DNA of 64,000 nucleotides, from assembly GCA_965660165.1 (NCBI GenBank), contig CBFHYU010000002.1, positions 123,642 to 187,641 on the forward strand. Direction: 5' to 3'. Position numbers and translations under genes: made by a program. The notes under the pieces were generated by a model, which saw nothing but the letters and a program-made list of their open reading frames with translations, was not told where the DNA came from and ran no database searches. Origin of the DNA: WTJO01 sp965660165. GTDB taxonomy: Bacteria > Pseudomonadota > Alphaproteobacteria > Puniceispirillales > Puniceispirillaceae. This document shows, piece by piece, positions 17,988-27,290 of the stretch (position 1 is its first letter; every line of letters starts with the position of its first letter).

Positions 17988-19193
17988 CTAGCTTCCTTTC
18001 ACTATCTTGCGCCACATCGCCAAAAGGGCACGCTCTTCATCTTCAACCCATATAACATTACCGGGCGGCATCGCATGAGACGCAGCTGATTGCCAGAAAA
18101 TCTCATCTTTCAGGCTGACAATCTGTGCTTCAGTTTCAAGATAGATGCCCTTTGGCGCAAAGGCCAGCCCGTCCCATAATGGCTCTTGTGCATGGCACGC
18201 ACTACATCTTTCAACCACAAGCTCAATCGCCGCTTGGTGAATGTCTTGATGCGAGCCGTAGGCCGAACTATCAACCCCCGCCTTAGAGGGCGCACCAGCA
18301 TATGATAGACCCATTGCCATCACTGTCAGCACAGCCGCAACAGCCCATGTCCAGTAAGGTGCAGGCAAGCCTTTATGTTTGGTATTGAAGAAATGGCGAA
18401 TAACAGCGCCTATTATCAAAACAAGCGCTAAGATAGCCCAGCTATATGCAGTCGCAAAAATAGCGGGATAATGCCCGCCTATCATCACAAATATCACTGG
18501 CAATGTAAGATAGTTATTATGCAGTGAGCGCTGTTTGCCGCGAATCCCATAGGCAGGATCTGGCTCATCGCCTGCTATCAAAGATGCCACCACCTTTTTC
18601 TGTCCAGGAATAATAACCATCAGCACATTGGCAACCATAATCGTACCGATTGTCACACCCATCTGCATAAAGGCGCCACGCGCTGAAAAAATTTCGGTAT
18701 AAAGATAGCTCAATATCACCAAAAAGATAAATCCTGCAATCGCAAGATAGCTATCATTTCGGCCTAATGCTGACCGGCACATCCCGTCATAAATGGCCCA
18801 GCCAAGAATAATACCGCCAACCGAAATCGCGATAGCCTCAATATTTGATATATCCAGAATCTCCAAATCTATCATATAGAGGCTGGCTGAACCATAATAT
18901 ACAAGAGACATTAGTGCGATACCTGAAATCCATGTGCCATAGGCTTCCCACTTAAACCATGTAAGCTCATCTGGCATTTTTTTAGGCGCAACCAGATATT
19001 TCACCATATTATAGAAGCCGCCACCATGTACCTGCCATGCCTGCCCATGCGCCTCTGACGGAAGTTGCTTTCCAGGCTTCAAGCTAAGATCAAGTGCGAT
19101 AAAGTAAAAAGAAGAACCAATCCAAGCAATACCAGCAATCACATGAACCCATCGCACAAGCATTTCTGACCACAGCCAGAGATAATCATACAT
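17988..19193 (-). CDS. puuD: Membrane urate hydroxylase PuuD with C-terminal cytochrome c domain
   Basis: Converts urate to 5-hydroxyisourate, replacing soluble uricase. The N-terminal 300 or so residues form about eight membrane segments with the conserved start LVRWVHVIAGIAWIGSSFYF and the downstream HNNYLTLPVIF. A C-terminal c-type cytochrome follows, with the haem site CSACH (about residue 340) and a later distal methionine candidate in AMPPGN. In characterised PuuD proteins electrons pass to the respiratory chain rather than to oxygen giving peroxide. GGAG lies 8 bases before the ATG. The length of 401 residues is typical. Confidence 0.95.
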   Translation of the reverse strand: MYDYLWLWSEMLVRWVHVIAGIAWIGSSFYFIALDLSLKPGKQLPSEAHGQAWQVHGGGFYNMVKYLVAPKKMPDELTWFKWEAYGTWISGIALMSLVYYGSASLYMIDLEILDISNIEAIAISVGGIILGWAIYDGMCRSALGRNDSYLAIAGFIFLVILSYLYTEIFSARGAFMQMGVTIGTIMVANVLMVIIPGQKKVVASLIAGDEPDPAYGIRGKQRSLHNNYLTLPVIFVMIGGHYPAIFATAYSWAILALVLIIGAVIRHFFNTKHKGLPAPYWTWAVAAVLTVMAMGLSYAGAPSKAGVDSSAYGSHQDIHQAAIELVVERCSACHAQEPLWDGLAFAPKGIYLETEAQIVSLKDEIFWQSAASHAMPPGNVIWVEDEERALLAMWRKIVKGS

Positions 19194-19286
19194 TTATTCT
19201 TCTCCATTATCCCGAGTTAGAAAACACAGTTCTTCTCAACACCGTGAATGGCGATGTATTATCTGCCTATCCAACTACATATTTCT

Positions 19287-20297
19287 TTACGCATTATTAC
19301 CCTGTTCTTGCCATATAGCAAGCTGGGCAGCAATTGAAATAGCGAGGTGTGCTGGCGCTTTTGATACTATCAAATCAAGGCCAATCGGACAGGTAAGACG
19401 TGCCAGCATCTGATCTGAAATACCCCGTTTTTTCAGACGATGTTCAAACCGTGCCTTCTTTGTCTGAGAGCCTATCAGACCACAGCGTGCAAACCCGCCC
19501 CCTGACAGCACAGCATAACAAATCGCCTCATCTAGCTGATGAGAATGAGTCAGAATAATATGAAATGCATCTTCTGGTGCATAGCCAGCCAGCTTTGCAG
19601 GGTCTATGGCAATGATTTTGCGATAGCCAAACGGAAAATCCACGTCCTTAACAGATGTTTGTGGGAAGCGATCTTCGGCAAAATCGACCCAATGAATATC
19701 AAATCCCATCGGTGCGGTAACATGGATAAGCGCACGCCCCACATGCCCCGCCCCATAAATAAATAATGGCCGTCTATAGCCTGTTTGCGGCGCCATAAAC
19801 GCATCAGCCTCTAATCTGGGCAGATGCGAATCTGCTAGAGTGATACTAGAGGGCGGCGCACCTGAAACAAGCGGGTGGCTAACAGCATTGCCTTGCTTAG
19901 CCATATCTTTCAGATCATCTAATTCAGCATGGCCAATATATTCGAGCAATATTTTGACATGCCCCCCACAGCACTGCCCCATATCAGGCCCTAGCGCAAT
20001 ATCTAGCACCTGCCTATGCCAATATTGCGGGTGTTTCTGCAAATTTGCTATCTGCTTTCTGGCTGTCATCATGATCTGATGTTCAAGCGCACCGCCGCCT
20101 ATCGTGTTCCATATAGCTGTTGCGCCTATCACCATATCTGCCCCCACAATTTGCGGCGCAGACCCTTTTATGCGGATGATAATCGCATGGGCAATAACGG
20201 GCTGTTCTGACAGCATCACCATCGCCATATCACGCCACCCCCCGAATATATGATGATGTTTCTGAGGCTGACGTTTGGGCTGAACGCTAGTCGGCAC
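19287..20297 (-). CDS. xdhC: Xanthine dehydrogenase accessory protein XdhC
   Basis: Chaperone that binds molybdenum cofactor, promotes its sulfuration and inserts it into XdhB. The 336 residues contain the N-terminal XdhC/CoxI domain (GSAPQIVGADMVIG, GGGALEH, MGQCCGGHV) and the C-terminal Rossmann-like domain (LFIYGAGHVGRALI, ILTHSHQLDEAI, GLIGSQTKKARF). It overlaps the 3' end of xdhB by 11 bases. A 93-base gap separates it from puuD. Confidence 0.95.
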   Translation of the reverse strand: MPTSVQPKRQPQKHHHIFGGWRDMAMVMLSEQPVIAHAIIIRIKGSAPQIVGADMVIGATAIWNTIGGGALEHQIMMTARKQIANLQKHPQYWHRQVLDIALGPDMGQCCGGHVKILLEYIGHAELDDLKDMAKQGNAVSHPLVSGAPPSSITLADSHLPRLEADAFMAPQTGYRRPLFIYGAGHVGRALIHVTAPMGFDIHWVDFAEDRFPQTSVKDVDFPFGYRKIIAIDPAKLAGYAPEDAFHIILTHSHQLDEAICYAVLSGGGFARCGLIGSQTKKARFEHRLKKRGISDQMLARLTCPIGLDLIVSKAPAHLAISIAAQLAIWQEQGNNA

Positions 20298-22626
20298 AGC
20301 GCATCCCCATCTTGGATAAGCGCATTAGCAAATTTTCGGCTGTCGCAGGCGCATTTAGTGCAGGATAGCTATCACCAGCAGATTCCAACGCATGAGATAG
20401 TGCCATAAAGACACTGATTCCAAGCATCAATGGCGGCTCGCCAACGGCTTTCGATTTATGGATAGTATCTTCAACATTCTCGCCTTGCTCAAACAGCTTT
20501 ACCTGAAATGAGATTGGCCTGTCTGAACAGGCAGGAATTTTATAGGTAGAGGGTGCATGGGTAAGCAGATGACCATCTTTGCTCCAGACCAGCTCTTCGG
20601 TGGTGAGCCAGCCTGCCCCTTGCACAAATCCGCCCTCTATCTGCCCAATATCTATCGCAGGATTAAGCGATTTACCAACATCATGCAGAATATCTGTGCG
20701 CACTATCCGGTTTTCACCTGTCAGCATATCCAGCACTACCTCACTACAAGCAGCGCCATAGGCAAAATAGAAAAAGGGTCTGCCTTTCAGGCTAGCTTTA
20801 TTCCAGTGAATCTTTGGCGTGGCATAAAAGCCAGTCGCAGACAGCGATATCCGCCCTAAATAGCACTGCGAAATCGCCTCATTAAACGAGATTATTTTTT
20901 GGCCAATCCTCACCTGATTATCTGAGAAAACAACCTCTTCAGCCTTTATGCCTGCCGCATCACCAAGAAAGTTGGCAATCCGTTGTTTCAATGTCTGAGC
21001 TGCTGCCTGAGCTGCCTTGCCGTTAAGGTCTGTGCCAGAGGATGCAGCTGTTGCAGATGTATTTGGTACTTTGCCTGTTGAGGTAGCGGTAATTTTGATA
21101 GCCGAAAGCGGTATCTGAAATTCATGGGCAACAATTTGAGCAATTTTAATATTGAGCCCCTGCCCCATTTCAGTACCGCCATGATTGAGATGTACTGAGC
21201 CATCTTGATAAATATGTATCAGCGCGCCTGCCTGATTCAAAAAGCTGGTATTAAAGGAAATGCCAAATTTTACGGGTGTTAAGGCAATACCGCGCTTGAT
21301 GAATGTCTGTTCTGCGTTAAAGGCCTCAATCTCTGCCCTTCGTGTGTGATAGGCACTAGATTGTGCCAGCTCATCAACAATGTCCTGAATAATACAATCA
21401 TGCACTAGCTGCCCATAAGGGGTTGTACCATGTTTAGATGACAGCCTGTTGGGATAAAAATTGCGCCGTCGCACCTCAAGCGGATCAAGCCCTAAATGAT
21501 GCGCAACCGCATCTATCACCCGTTCAATCCCGACCATGCCTTGCGGCCCCCCAAACCCCCGAAAGGCGGTGTTTGACTGGGTATGTGTCTTGCATCGGTG
21601 AGAGGTGATGCGCATATGTTCAATATGATAGGCATTATCGGCATGGCACATGGCGCGCGCTGCAATTGCCTCAGACAGGTCCCATGACATGCCACATCGC
21701 ATCGCCTGATCAAATATCACCCCGTTAATCTTGCCATCCTGCTCAAAGCCTACCTGATAGCCTATCTGAAAATCATGGCGTTTTCCGGTAAGCCTGAAAT
21801 CATCATCACGATCATAGATTATCTTGGCAGGTCGACCTGTTAATTTGGCGGCAAGGGCAGCGATAATGGCAGGCAGATTACCCTGACTTTCCTTACCCCC
21901 AAAGCCGCCACCCATGCGACGTGTTATCACCGTCACCTCATGATATGCCAGTCCAAGCACATGGGCTATTTTATGCTGTATTTCAGTGGGGTGCTGGGTA
22001 GAACAATGCACAATAATATCATTATCTTCGCCTTTTTGGGCAAAGGCAGCCTGACTTTCAAGATAGAAATGTTCCTGCCCGCCTATCACTATCTGACCGT
22101 CAAGATGATAGGGGCTAGCCGTTATCACGCTATCCGCATCACCTGTTTCAATCACAGCCGCAGGCCCTAAAAACGAGCCAGCCGCCATTGCCTGATCTAT
22201 TGTGATGATAGGCGTCAATGGCTCATAGTCTATTTTGGCAAGGCGGATTGCGTGTCGGGCTGAGGCCATATCTGTAGCAGCGATCGCAAAGATAGACTGG
22301 CCAGCATAGCTTACCACATCGTCTGCAAATACAGGGTCATCTCCTGCAAGCGGACTACAATCATTTATCCCATCAATATCATCTGAGGTGATGACTCTGA
22401 TAACCCCCTGCGCCGAACGCACCGCATCTAAATCCATATGTATTATCTTGGCATGTGCATGCGGGCTTTGGGCGATCAGCAATTCGATTGTATCTGCTGG
22501 CATTGCCATATCATCAATATAGGTTGCGGTGCCGCTTACATGTTTTACAGCGCTATCATGGGCAATCGGCTGATGCAATTTGTGTTGGCTGTCTGCCCCT
22601 AATTGTGAATTTTCTGTCTGTGCCAT
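20287..22626 (-). CDS. xdhB: Xanthine dehydrogenase molybdenum-binding subunit XdhB
   Basis: Catalytic subunit oxidising hypoxanthine and xanthine to urate at the molybdenum cofactor. The 779 residues show RRMGGGFGGKES, NTAFRGFGGPQG, GTEMGQGLNIK and the catalytic glutamate in VGEPPLMLG near the C-terminus. The length matches bacterial two-subunit xanthine dehydrogenases. Its ATG immediately follows the xdhA stop (TAG ATG) and its end overlaps xdhC, so the three genes form one transcript. Confidence 0.97.
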   Translation of the reverse strand: MAQTENSQLGADSQHKLHQPIAHDSAVKHVSGTATYIDDMAMPADTIELLIAQSPHAHAKIIHMDLDAVRSAQGVIRVITSDDIDGINDCSPLAGDDPVFADDVVSYAGQSIFAIAATDMASARHAIRLAKIDYEPLTPIITIDQAMAAGSFLGPAAVIETGDADSVITASPYHLDGQIVIGGQEHFYLESQAAFAQKGEDNDIIVHCSTQHPTEIQHKIAHVLGLAYHEVTVITRRMGGGFGGKESQGNLPAIIAALAAKLTGRPAKIIYDRDDDFRLTGKRHDFQIGYQVGFEQDGKINGVIFDQAMRCGMSWDLSEAIAARAMCHADNAYHIEHMRITSHRCKTHTQSNTAFRGFGGPQGMVGIERVIDAVAHHLGLDPLEVRRRNFYPNRLSSKHGTTPYGQLVHDCIIQDIVDELAQSSAYHTRRAEIEAFNAEQTFIKRGIALTPVKFGISFNTSFLNQAGALIHIYQDGSVHLNHGGTEMGQGLNIKIAQIVAHEFQIPLSAIKITATSTGKVPNTSATAASSGTDLNGKAAQAAAQTLKQRIANFLGDAAGIKAEEVVFSDNQVRIGQKIISFNEAISQCYLGRISLSATGFYATPKIHWNKASLKGRPFFYFAYGAACSEVVLDMLTGENRIVRTDILHDVGKSLNPAIDIGQIEGGFVQGAGWLTTEELVWSKDGHLLTHAPSTYKIPACSDRPISFQVKLFEQGENVEDTIHKSKAVGEPPLMLGISVFMALSHALESAGDSYPALNAPATAENLLMRLSKMGMRCAD

Positions 22627-24096
22627 CTAACCCATCAGCTGTGCTATGGCGCGCCTGTCTGCCAGGTGAGGCAATGCTACACCATTCATCTCAAGCCCGT
22701 ATTTTATTACAAGATTCTGTGCTGCTTGACGCCGATATTCCGCACTTCCGCGCATATCGGCAATCGGCGAGAAATCATCTGCAAGCAAGCTAGCGGCGGC
22801 CTCAAAACAGGCTAGCTCACATCGTTGCCCAATCAGCGCTTGTTCTATGGCATGCGCGCGTTTCGGAATAGCTGCCATCCCGCCAAAGGCAAACACAGCC
22901 TCAGTGATTATGCCATTATCAACATATATATTTGCCGCCATCATCACAGCCGAGATATCCTGATCAAATCGTTTTGATAATTTATAGCATCTTAGATTTG
23001 GCGCTTCATCAAGCGGTATCAGAATAGCTGAGACAAAGTCTCCTTTTTGCCGATCCTGCCTGCCATATTCAATGAAGAATGTCTCTAGTGGCACTATCCG
23101 TTCTGCACTGCCATGTCTTAGCTGGACAGAGGCATTTAGGGCGATAAGCGCTGGCGGCATATCGCCTATCGGAGAGCCATTGGCAATATTACCGCAAACT
23201 GTGCCTGAATTGCGCACCTGCTCAGAGCCAAAGCGAGCAAGCAGACTGGCAATCGCAGGCCATCGTTCGGCAACGATAGGCAATAGCTGTTGATGGGTAA
23301 ATGCAGGCGGCACTACCAGCATCCCATCTAGTTCGATAATCTGGCTAAATTCTGGCACATTGCCAGTCCAGATCATATGTTCCATCTGGCGATGTTGTTT
23401 TGTTATCCATAGCCCGATATCTGTTGCACCAGACACAATCACCGCATCAGAATAGTCAGCAACATAGCGCGCAAAATCAGACGCAGAATGCGGAATCGTA
23501 AAGCGCTTATTCTGAGCAGAAATATCAACTATCTCATTATGGCTAATGTCATCAATCATCTGTGCTAGCGCCTGATAGCGTGCTGTCTCCCATTCAGGCA
23601 TCGCCATATTATTAAGCGACAGGCCTGCATCAATAATGGGTCGGTAGCCTGTGCATCTGCATAAATTGCCAGCCAGCGTCTGGTCAATGCTAGCCTCATC
23701 CAGCCCATTGCCATTACACCATGCCGCATATAAGGACATCACAAATCCTGGCGTGCAAAATCCGCATTGCGAGCCGTGATACTCTACCATCGCCTGCTGA
23801 CAGGGATGAAGCCCGCCTTTTGGATCTGTTATGCCTTCAATGGTGATAAGGGCGCTACCTTCAACCATCCCCATAAGCAAAATACAGCTATTTACCGCGC
23901 GAAATACGAGCCTGCCATCTGCCCCTTTTTTGACAATCACGGCTGTACAAGCCCCGCAATCACCTTCAGCACAGCCTTCTTTCGAGCCTGTAAGGCGTTG
24001 TGTCTGCCTTAACCATGACAGCACTGGCACATCGCCTGCGATATGGTTTATTCGCTGAACCTCGCCATTCAGAATGAAACTAAGGGTGTCTCGCAC
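22627..24096 (-). CDS. xdhA: Xanthine dehydrogenase FeS/FAD subunit XdhA
   Basis: Carries electrons from the molybdenum centre through two 2Fe-2S clusters to FAD and NAD+. Cluster ligands appear in GCAEGDCGAC, CGFCTPG and NLCRCTGYRP; the FAD domain follows with GNIANGSPIGD. I choose GTG 24096 as start: a perfect GGAGG lies 4 bases upstream, just after the uraH stop, and it gives the family start (V/M)RDTLSFILNGE. Longer frames from 24135 or 24189 would overlap uraH. The product is 489 residues. Confidence 0.95.
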   Translation of the reverse strand: MRDTLSFILNGEVQRINHIAGDVPVLSWLRQTQRLTGSKEGCAEGDCGACTAVIVKKGADGRLVFRAVNSCILLMGMVEGSALITIEGITDPKGGLHPCQQAMVEYHGSQCGFCTPGFVMSLYAAWCNGNGLDEASIDQTLAGNLCRCTGYRPIIDAGLSLNNMAMPEWETARYQALAQMIDDISHNEIVDISAQNKRFTIPHSASDFARYVADYSDAVIVSGATDIGLWITKQHRQMEHMIWTGNVPEFSQIIELDGMLVVPPAFTHQQLLPIVAERWPAIASLLARFGSEQVRNSGTVCGNIANGSPIGDMPPALIALNASVQLRHGSAERIVPLETFFIEYGRQDRQKGDFVSAILIPLDEAPNLRCYKLSKRFDQDISAVMMAANIYVDNGIITEAVFAFGGMAAIPKRAHAIEQALIGQRCELACFEAAASLLADDFSPIADMRGSAEYRRQAAQNLVIKYGLEMNGVALPHLADRRAIAQLMG

Positions 24097-24106
24097 ATAG
24101 CCTCCG

Positions 24107-24460
24107 TCAACTGCCACGATATGTCGAATATCCATAGGCGGATAATAATAGCGGCACATGATAATGCTGGTCGCTATCATCAATACCAAAGGCGATCACA
24201 ACATCTTCTAAAAATGGAACTTCAGGCAAATCATCACCCTGTTCTTTCAGATAATCTGCACAGTGAAAGACCAGCCTATAGCGGCCAGCAATAAACGCAT
24301 CACCATCAAGCAGAGGCGCATCACATCTACCATCATCATTCGTTATAACAGTTTTCAGATGCTGTTCAGTATCTTGGTTGATATAAAATAATGTAATCGA
24401 AAGACCTGCGGCTGGCGTGCCGCGTGCCGTATCTAGAACATGGGTGGTAAGACGACCCAT
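24107..24460 (-). CDS. uraH: 5-hydroxyisourate hydrolase (transthyretin-like)
   Basis: Hydrolyses 5-hydroxyisourate to OHCU, the step after PuuD. The 117 residues have the diagnostic N-terminal LTTHVLDTARG and the C-terminal YRGS tetrapeptide that distinguishes the enzyme from transthyretin, with HYHVPLLLS before it. AGGAG precedes the ATG. It is the first gene of the leftward uraH-xdhABC-puuD-puuE-alc-allA series and diverges from uraD. Confidence 0.97.
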   Translation of the reverse strand: MGRLTTHVLDTARGTPAAGLSITLFYINQDTEQHLKTVITNDDGRCDAPLLDGDAFIAGRYRLVFHCADYLKEQGDDLPEVPFLEDVVIAFGIDDSDQHYHVPLLLSAYGYSTYRGS

Positions 24461-24582
24461 TTTTCGACTCCTATGAGGGCAATTATTACTACCACAATGA
24501 CAATTTTTCGTTGATTTTGCAAACTAATCTATTCACTCTTAGCTATGCGTCTTACCTTCACCAGCTTTTGCGGAAAATTGCC

Positions 24583-25110
24583 ATGTCTGCCCAGAAAATT
24601 AGAATTGATGCATTAGATCACAGCCAGCTAATTTCTGTTCTTGGCGGTATTTATGAGCATTCTGAGTGGGTGGCTGAAACGCTATATGCTGAGGGTATAA
24701 GCCGCACAGACAACGATATTGACCAGCTATTTCAGCGCATGAAAGCGATTGTTGATAGCGCAGATAACACCGCCAAACTGGCATTGTTACGCGCCCATCC
24801 AGAACTTGCAGGCAAGCTGGCTCTATCAGGCAAGCTAACAGCAGAGTCAACTGCTGAGCAGGCTAGTGCAGGGCTAGATAATTGCTCAGAAGAAGAATTT
24901 GCACAATTTAGTCAGCTCAATTCAGATTATACAGACAAATTTAACCACCCCTTTATTATTGCTGTGCGCGGGCTTACCCGTAGCGATATTCTAGCCGCCT
25001 TTCTCAGTAGAATTAACAATGATGCGCAGACTGAATTTTCAACTGCACTTGCCGAAGTTCATAAGATTGCTAGATTACGGCTAGACCAGCTTGAGCTTGA
25101 TAGTGGCTGA
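24583..25110 (+). CDS. uraD: OHCU decarboxylase
   Basis: Decarboxylates 2-oxo-4-hydroxy-4-carboxy-5-ureidoimidazoline to S-allantoin. The 175-residue helical protein shows GGIYEHSEWVAE (containing the catalytic-histidine region), LLRAHPELAGKL, NSDYTDKFNHPFI and a C-terminal AEVHKIARLRLDQL. The ATG at 24583 gives the usual family length. A TTG at 24511 would add 24 residues with no family counterpart. It diverges from uraH and is followed 11 bases later by the ELM1-family gene. Confidence 0.95.
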   Translation: MSAQKIRIDALDHSQLISVLGGIYEHSEWVAETLYAEGISRTDNDIDQLFQRMKAIVDSADNTAKLALLRAHPELAGKLALSGKLTAESTAEQASAGLDNCSEEEFAQFSQLNSDYTDKFNHPFIIAVRGLTRSDILAAFLSRINNDAQTEFSTALAEVHKIARLRLDQLELDSG

Positions 25111-25121
25111 TAGCGCAAACT

Positions 25122-26192
25122 ATGAGCAGAAACGAAATCATGCCGCCCCCTCAATCAGATAAAACCAAGAACGCTGATAAGCTGTCCACATGGCCTAACT
25201 CGACTTGGGTATTGTCAGATGGCACTATCGGCATGCTGTCCCAGTCGCTTGCTGTGGTGCGGGCGATGGATATTTATGCAGATGATATCAGAGTGCAGCC
25301 AACCCCCTTATTGCGGCTATTTCCCAGACTGGCAAACATTCCAGGATGGCAACTATTATGGGGGCGCGAGCCTGATTGGCTAAAACAGGCTATTTATCCA
25401 GACCTGCTGATTACCACTGGCAAGCGGATGGCAGGGGTGTCAATTGGCATCAGGCGCAGAAGCAGAGGCAAGACAAAAACAATCCATATTCAAGACCCAA
25501 AAGTGCCAAGTGATTTTTTTGACCTGTTGATCCTGCCGCGCCATGATAGGCCATCTGGCAGGCTAGCAGATAATGAAATTCTCAGCACAGGGTCACTAAA
25601 CAGAATATTGAAATCTGACTTGATAGCCGCACATCTTGGCGATGATGAGATAGCCTCTATCCCACAAGCAGTACGAGATAAACCATTTATCGCTGTCATG
25701 CTTGGCGGTACTACAAAACATAATCCCGTCAATAATAGCCAGCTGTCACAATTTATTGCCAATATCGGCGCGCTGGCAACGATGCTGGATGCCGCACTGT
25801 TTATTCTGCCATCTCGCAGAAGCCCAGCCAATATTCATAAGCAGATAGAACAGATGCTAGCCAAACATCAGGTGCATATCTGGAATGGCGAGGGTGAAAA
25901 CCCCTATTTGGCCGCCCTCAGCATGGCATCTGTTATTATTGTATCAGAAGATTCTGTGAATATGACAAGCGAGGCCTGTATCACGGGCAAGCCTGTTCTA
26001 ACCGCACCAATCACAGCGCTATCATCAAAGATAAGCCAGTTTCATCACCATATGCAGACCCATCACTATACCCAGAATCTTGATGATATTATTTCTGGCA
26101 GACAGAACATATCTAACCAGCCTGCTATTCTGGACGAAATGCCAGAGATTGCAGAAATGATTTACCGCAAATTTGCAACGCGAAAAGACTAA
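25122..26192 (+). CDS. ELM1-family (mitochondrial-fission ELM1-like) protein
   Basis: A 356-residue protein matching the ELM1/DUF1022 family: TWVLSDGTIGMLSQS at the N-terminus, HIQDPKVPSDFFDLLILPRHD in the middle, IAVMLGGTTKHN, and the C-terminal half with SEDSVNMTSEACITGKPV. The layout resembles GT-B glycosyltransferases, and the acidic SEDS segment sits where a nucleotide-sugar site would be. Plant ELM1 recruits dynamin for mitochondrial fission, but the bacterial function is unknown. It follows uraD by 11 bases, so it is probably co-transcribed, and overlaps convergent msrP by 4 bases. Confidence 0.8.
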   Translation: MSRNEIMPPPQSDKTKNADKLSTWPNSTWVLSDGTIGMLSQSLAVVRAMDIYADDIRVQPTPLLRLFPRLANIPGWQLLWGREPDWLKQAIYPDLLITTGKRMAGVSIGIRRRSRGKTKTIHIQDPKVPSDFFDLLILPRHDRPSGRLADNEILSTGSLNRILKSDLIAAHLGDDEIASIPQAVRDKPFIAVMLGGTTKHNPVNNSQLSQFIANIGALATMLDAALFILPSRRSPANIHKQIEQMLAKHQVHIWNGEGENPYLAALSMASVIIVSEDSVNMTSEACITGKPVLTAPITALSSKISQFHHHMQTHHYTQNLDDIISGRQNISNQPAILDEMPEIAEMIYRKFATRKD

Positions 26193-27169
26193 CGAAACAG
26201 CCTGTCATCAAGGCTAGCCATATCTTTATAAAGATAGCTTACCTCAGCTTCATATCCATTATATAACAAGGTCGGAAGCCGTTCATCCGTGCCAAGCATT
26301 CTTTCTGTTGCTTGAGACCAGCGCGGATGATCAATGTCAGGATTCACATTTGCCCAAAACCCATATTCTTTGGCATTTAGCTGTTCCCAGAAGCTAAGTG
26401 GCTGTTGATCTGTAAAGGTAAATTTGACAATAGATTTGATACCTTTGAACCCATATTTCCATGGCAGTACACAGCGCAATGGCGCTCCATTTTGTTTTTC
26501 CAGCCCCTTGCCATACATGCCTGTACCAATAAACGCCAACTCATTCATCGCTTCATCAATGCTCACGCCTTCAACATAAGGCCATGGATACCATGACTGA
26601 CGTTGACCAAGTGCAATATCAGGATCATGAAATGTTTCCATTCGGATATATTTTGCGCCTGATGTTGGCTTTGCCAGCGCAACCAGCTTGCTCATTTCAA
26701 TTCCTGTCCATGGGACAGCCATTGCCCATGCTTCAACACAGCGATGGCGATAAAGCCGTTCTTCCTGCCCGCCCATTTTAGCCACAAGATCAGCAGCATC
26801 CATGCGCAATTCTGTTTCTACCATGCCATCTATTGTGACCATCCACGGGTCTGTTTCCAGCTTTTGTGCCGCCCGCCAAATATTTTTTGACGAGCCAAAT
26901 TCATAGAAATTGGTATAGGTGGTTGCTTCATCTTCAAGCGTTATTGGACGGTCTAGCGTATAGGCATTATTTCTAGGCGCAGGAAAGCCTGAAATTGGGG
27001 CGGCTAGTGCCGAGCCAAGTGACGATAACGTTGTGCAACCAAGGGCTGTGCCTGCAACACCGCCAAGAATACCCATTGATTTCAGAAACTCTCGTCTATT
27101 TGCCCAGACCGAATAATCTGTGGCTTGAGATTCAGATATTTCCCAGCTTTTTTTCTGTTTAATCAGCAT
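26189..27169 (-). CDS. msrP: Protein-methionine-sulfoxide reductase catalytic subunit MsrP
   Basis: Periplasmic molybdopterin enzyme that repairs oxidised methionine in envelope proteins. The 326 residues begin with a twin-arginine signal (RREFLK at 25-30, then a hydrophobic stretch to about residue 57). The molybdenum-ligating Cys144 lies in YRHRCVEAW, with VPWTGIEM following. The C-terminal part includes PWKYGFKGIKSI. The usual haem partner MsrQ is not adjacent, which is unusual. The gene faces the ELM1-family gene with a 4-base overlap. Confidence 0.95.
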   Translation of the reverse strand: MLIKQKKSWEISESQATDYSVWANRREFLKSMGILGGVAGTALGCTTLSSLGSALAAPISGFPAPRNNAYTLDRPITLEDEATTYTNFYEFGSSKNIWRAAQKLETDPWMVTIDGMVETELRMDAADLVAKMGGQEERLYRHRCVEAWAMAVPWTGIEMSKLVALAKPTSGAKYIRMETFHDPDIALGQRQSWYPWPYVEGVSIDEAMNELAFIGTGMYGKGLEKQNGAPLRCVLPWKYGFKGIKSIVKFTFTDQQPLSFWEQLNAKEYGFWANVNPDIDHPRWSQATERMLGTDERLPTLLYNGYEAEVSYLYKDMASLDDRLFR

Positions 27170-27290
27170 GTTCGCACCTCCTGACGGTTAGACACGCAAG
27201 ATGAATTTCTAGCTCTGCATCATAAAAGCTGACATTCATTTACGGCGAAATAATGTCATTATGCCCCAATTAAGAAAATTCACTAACAGA

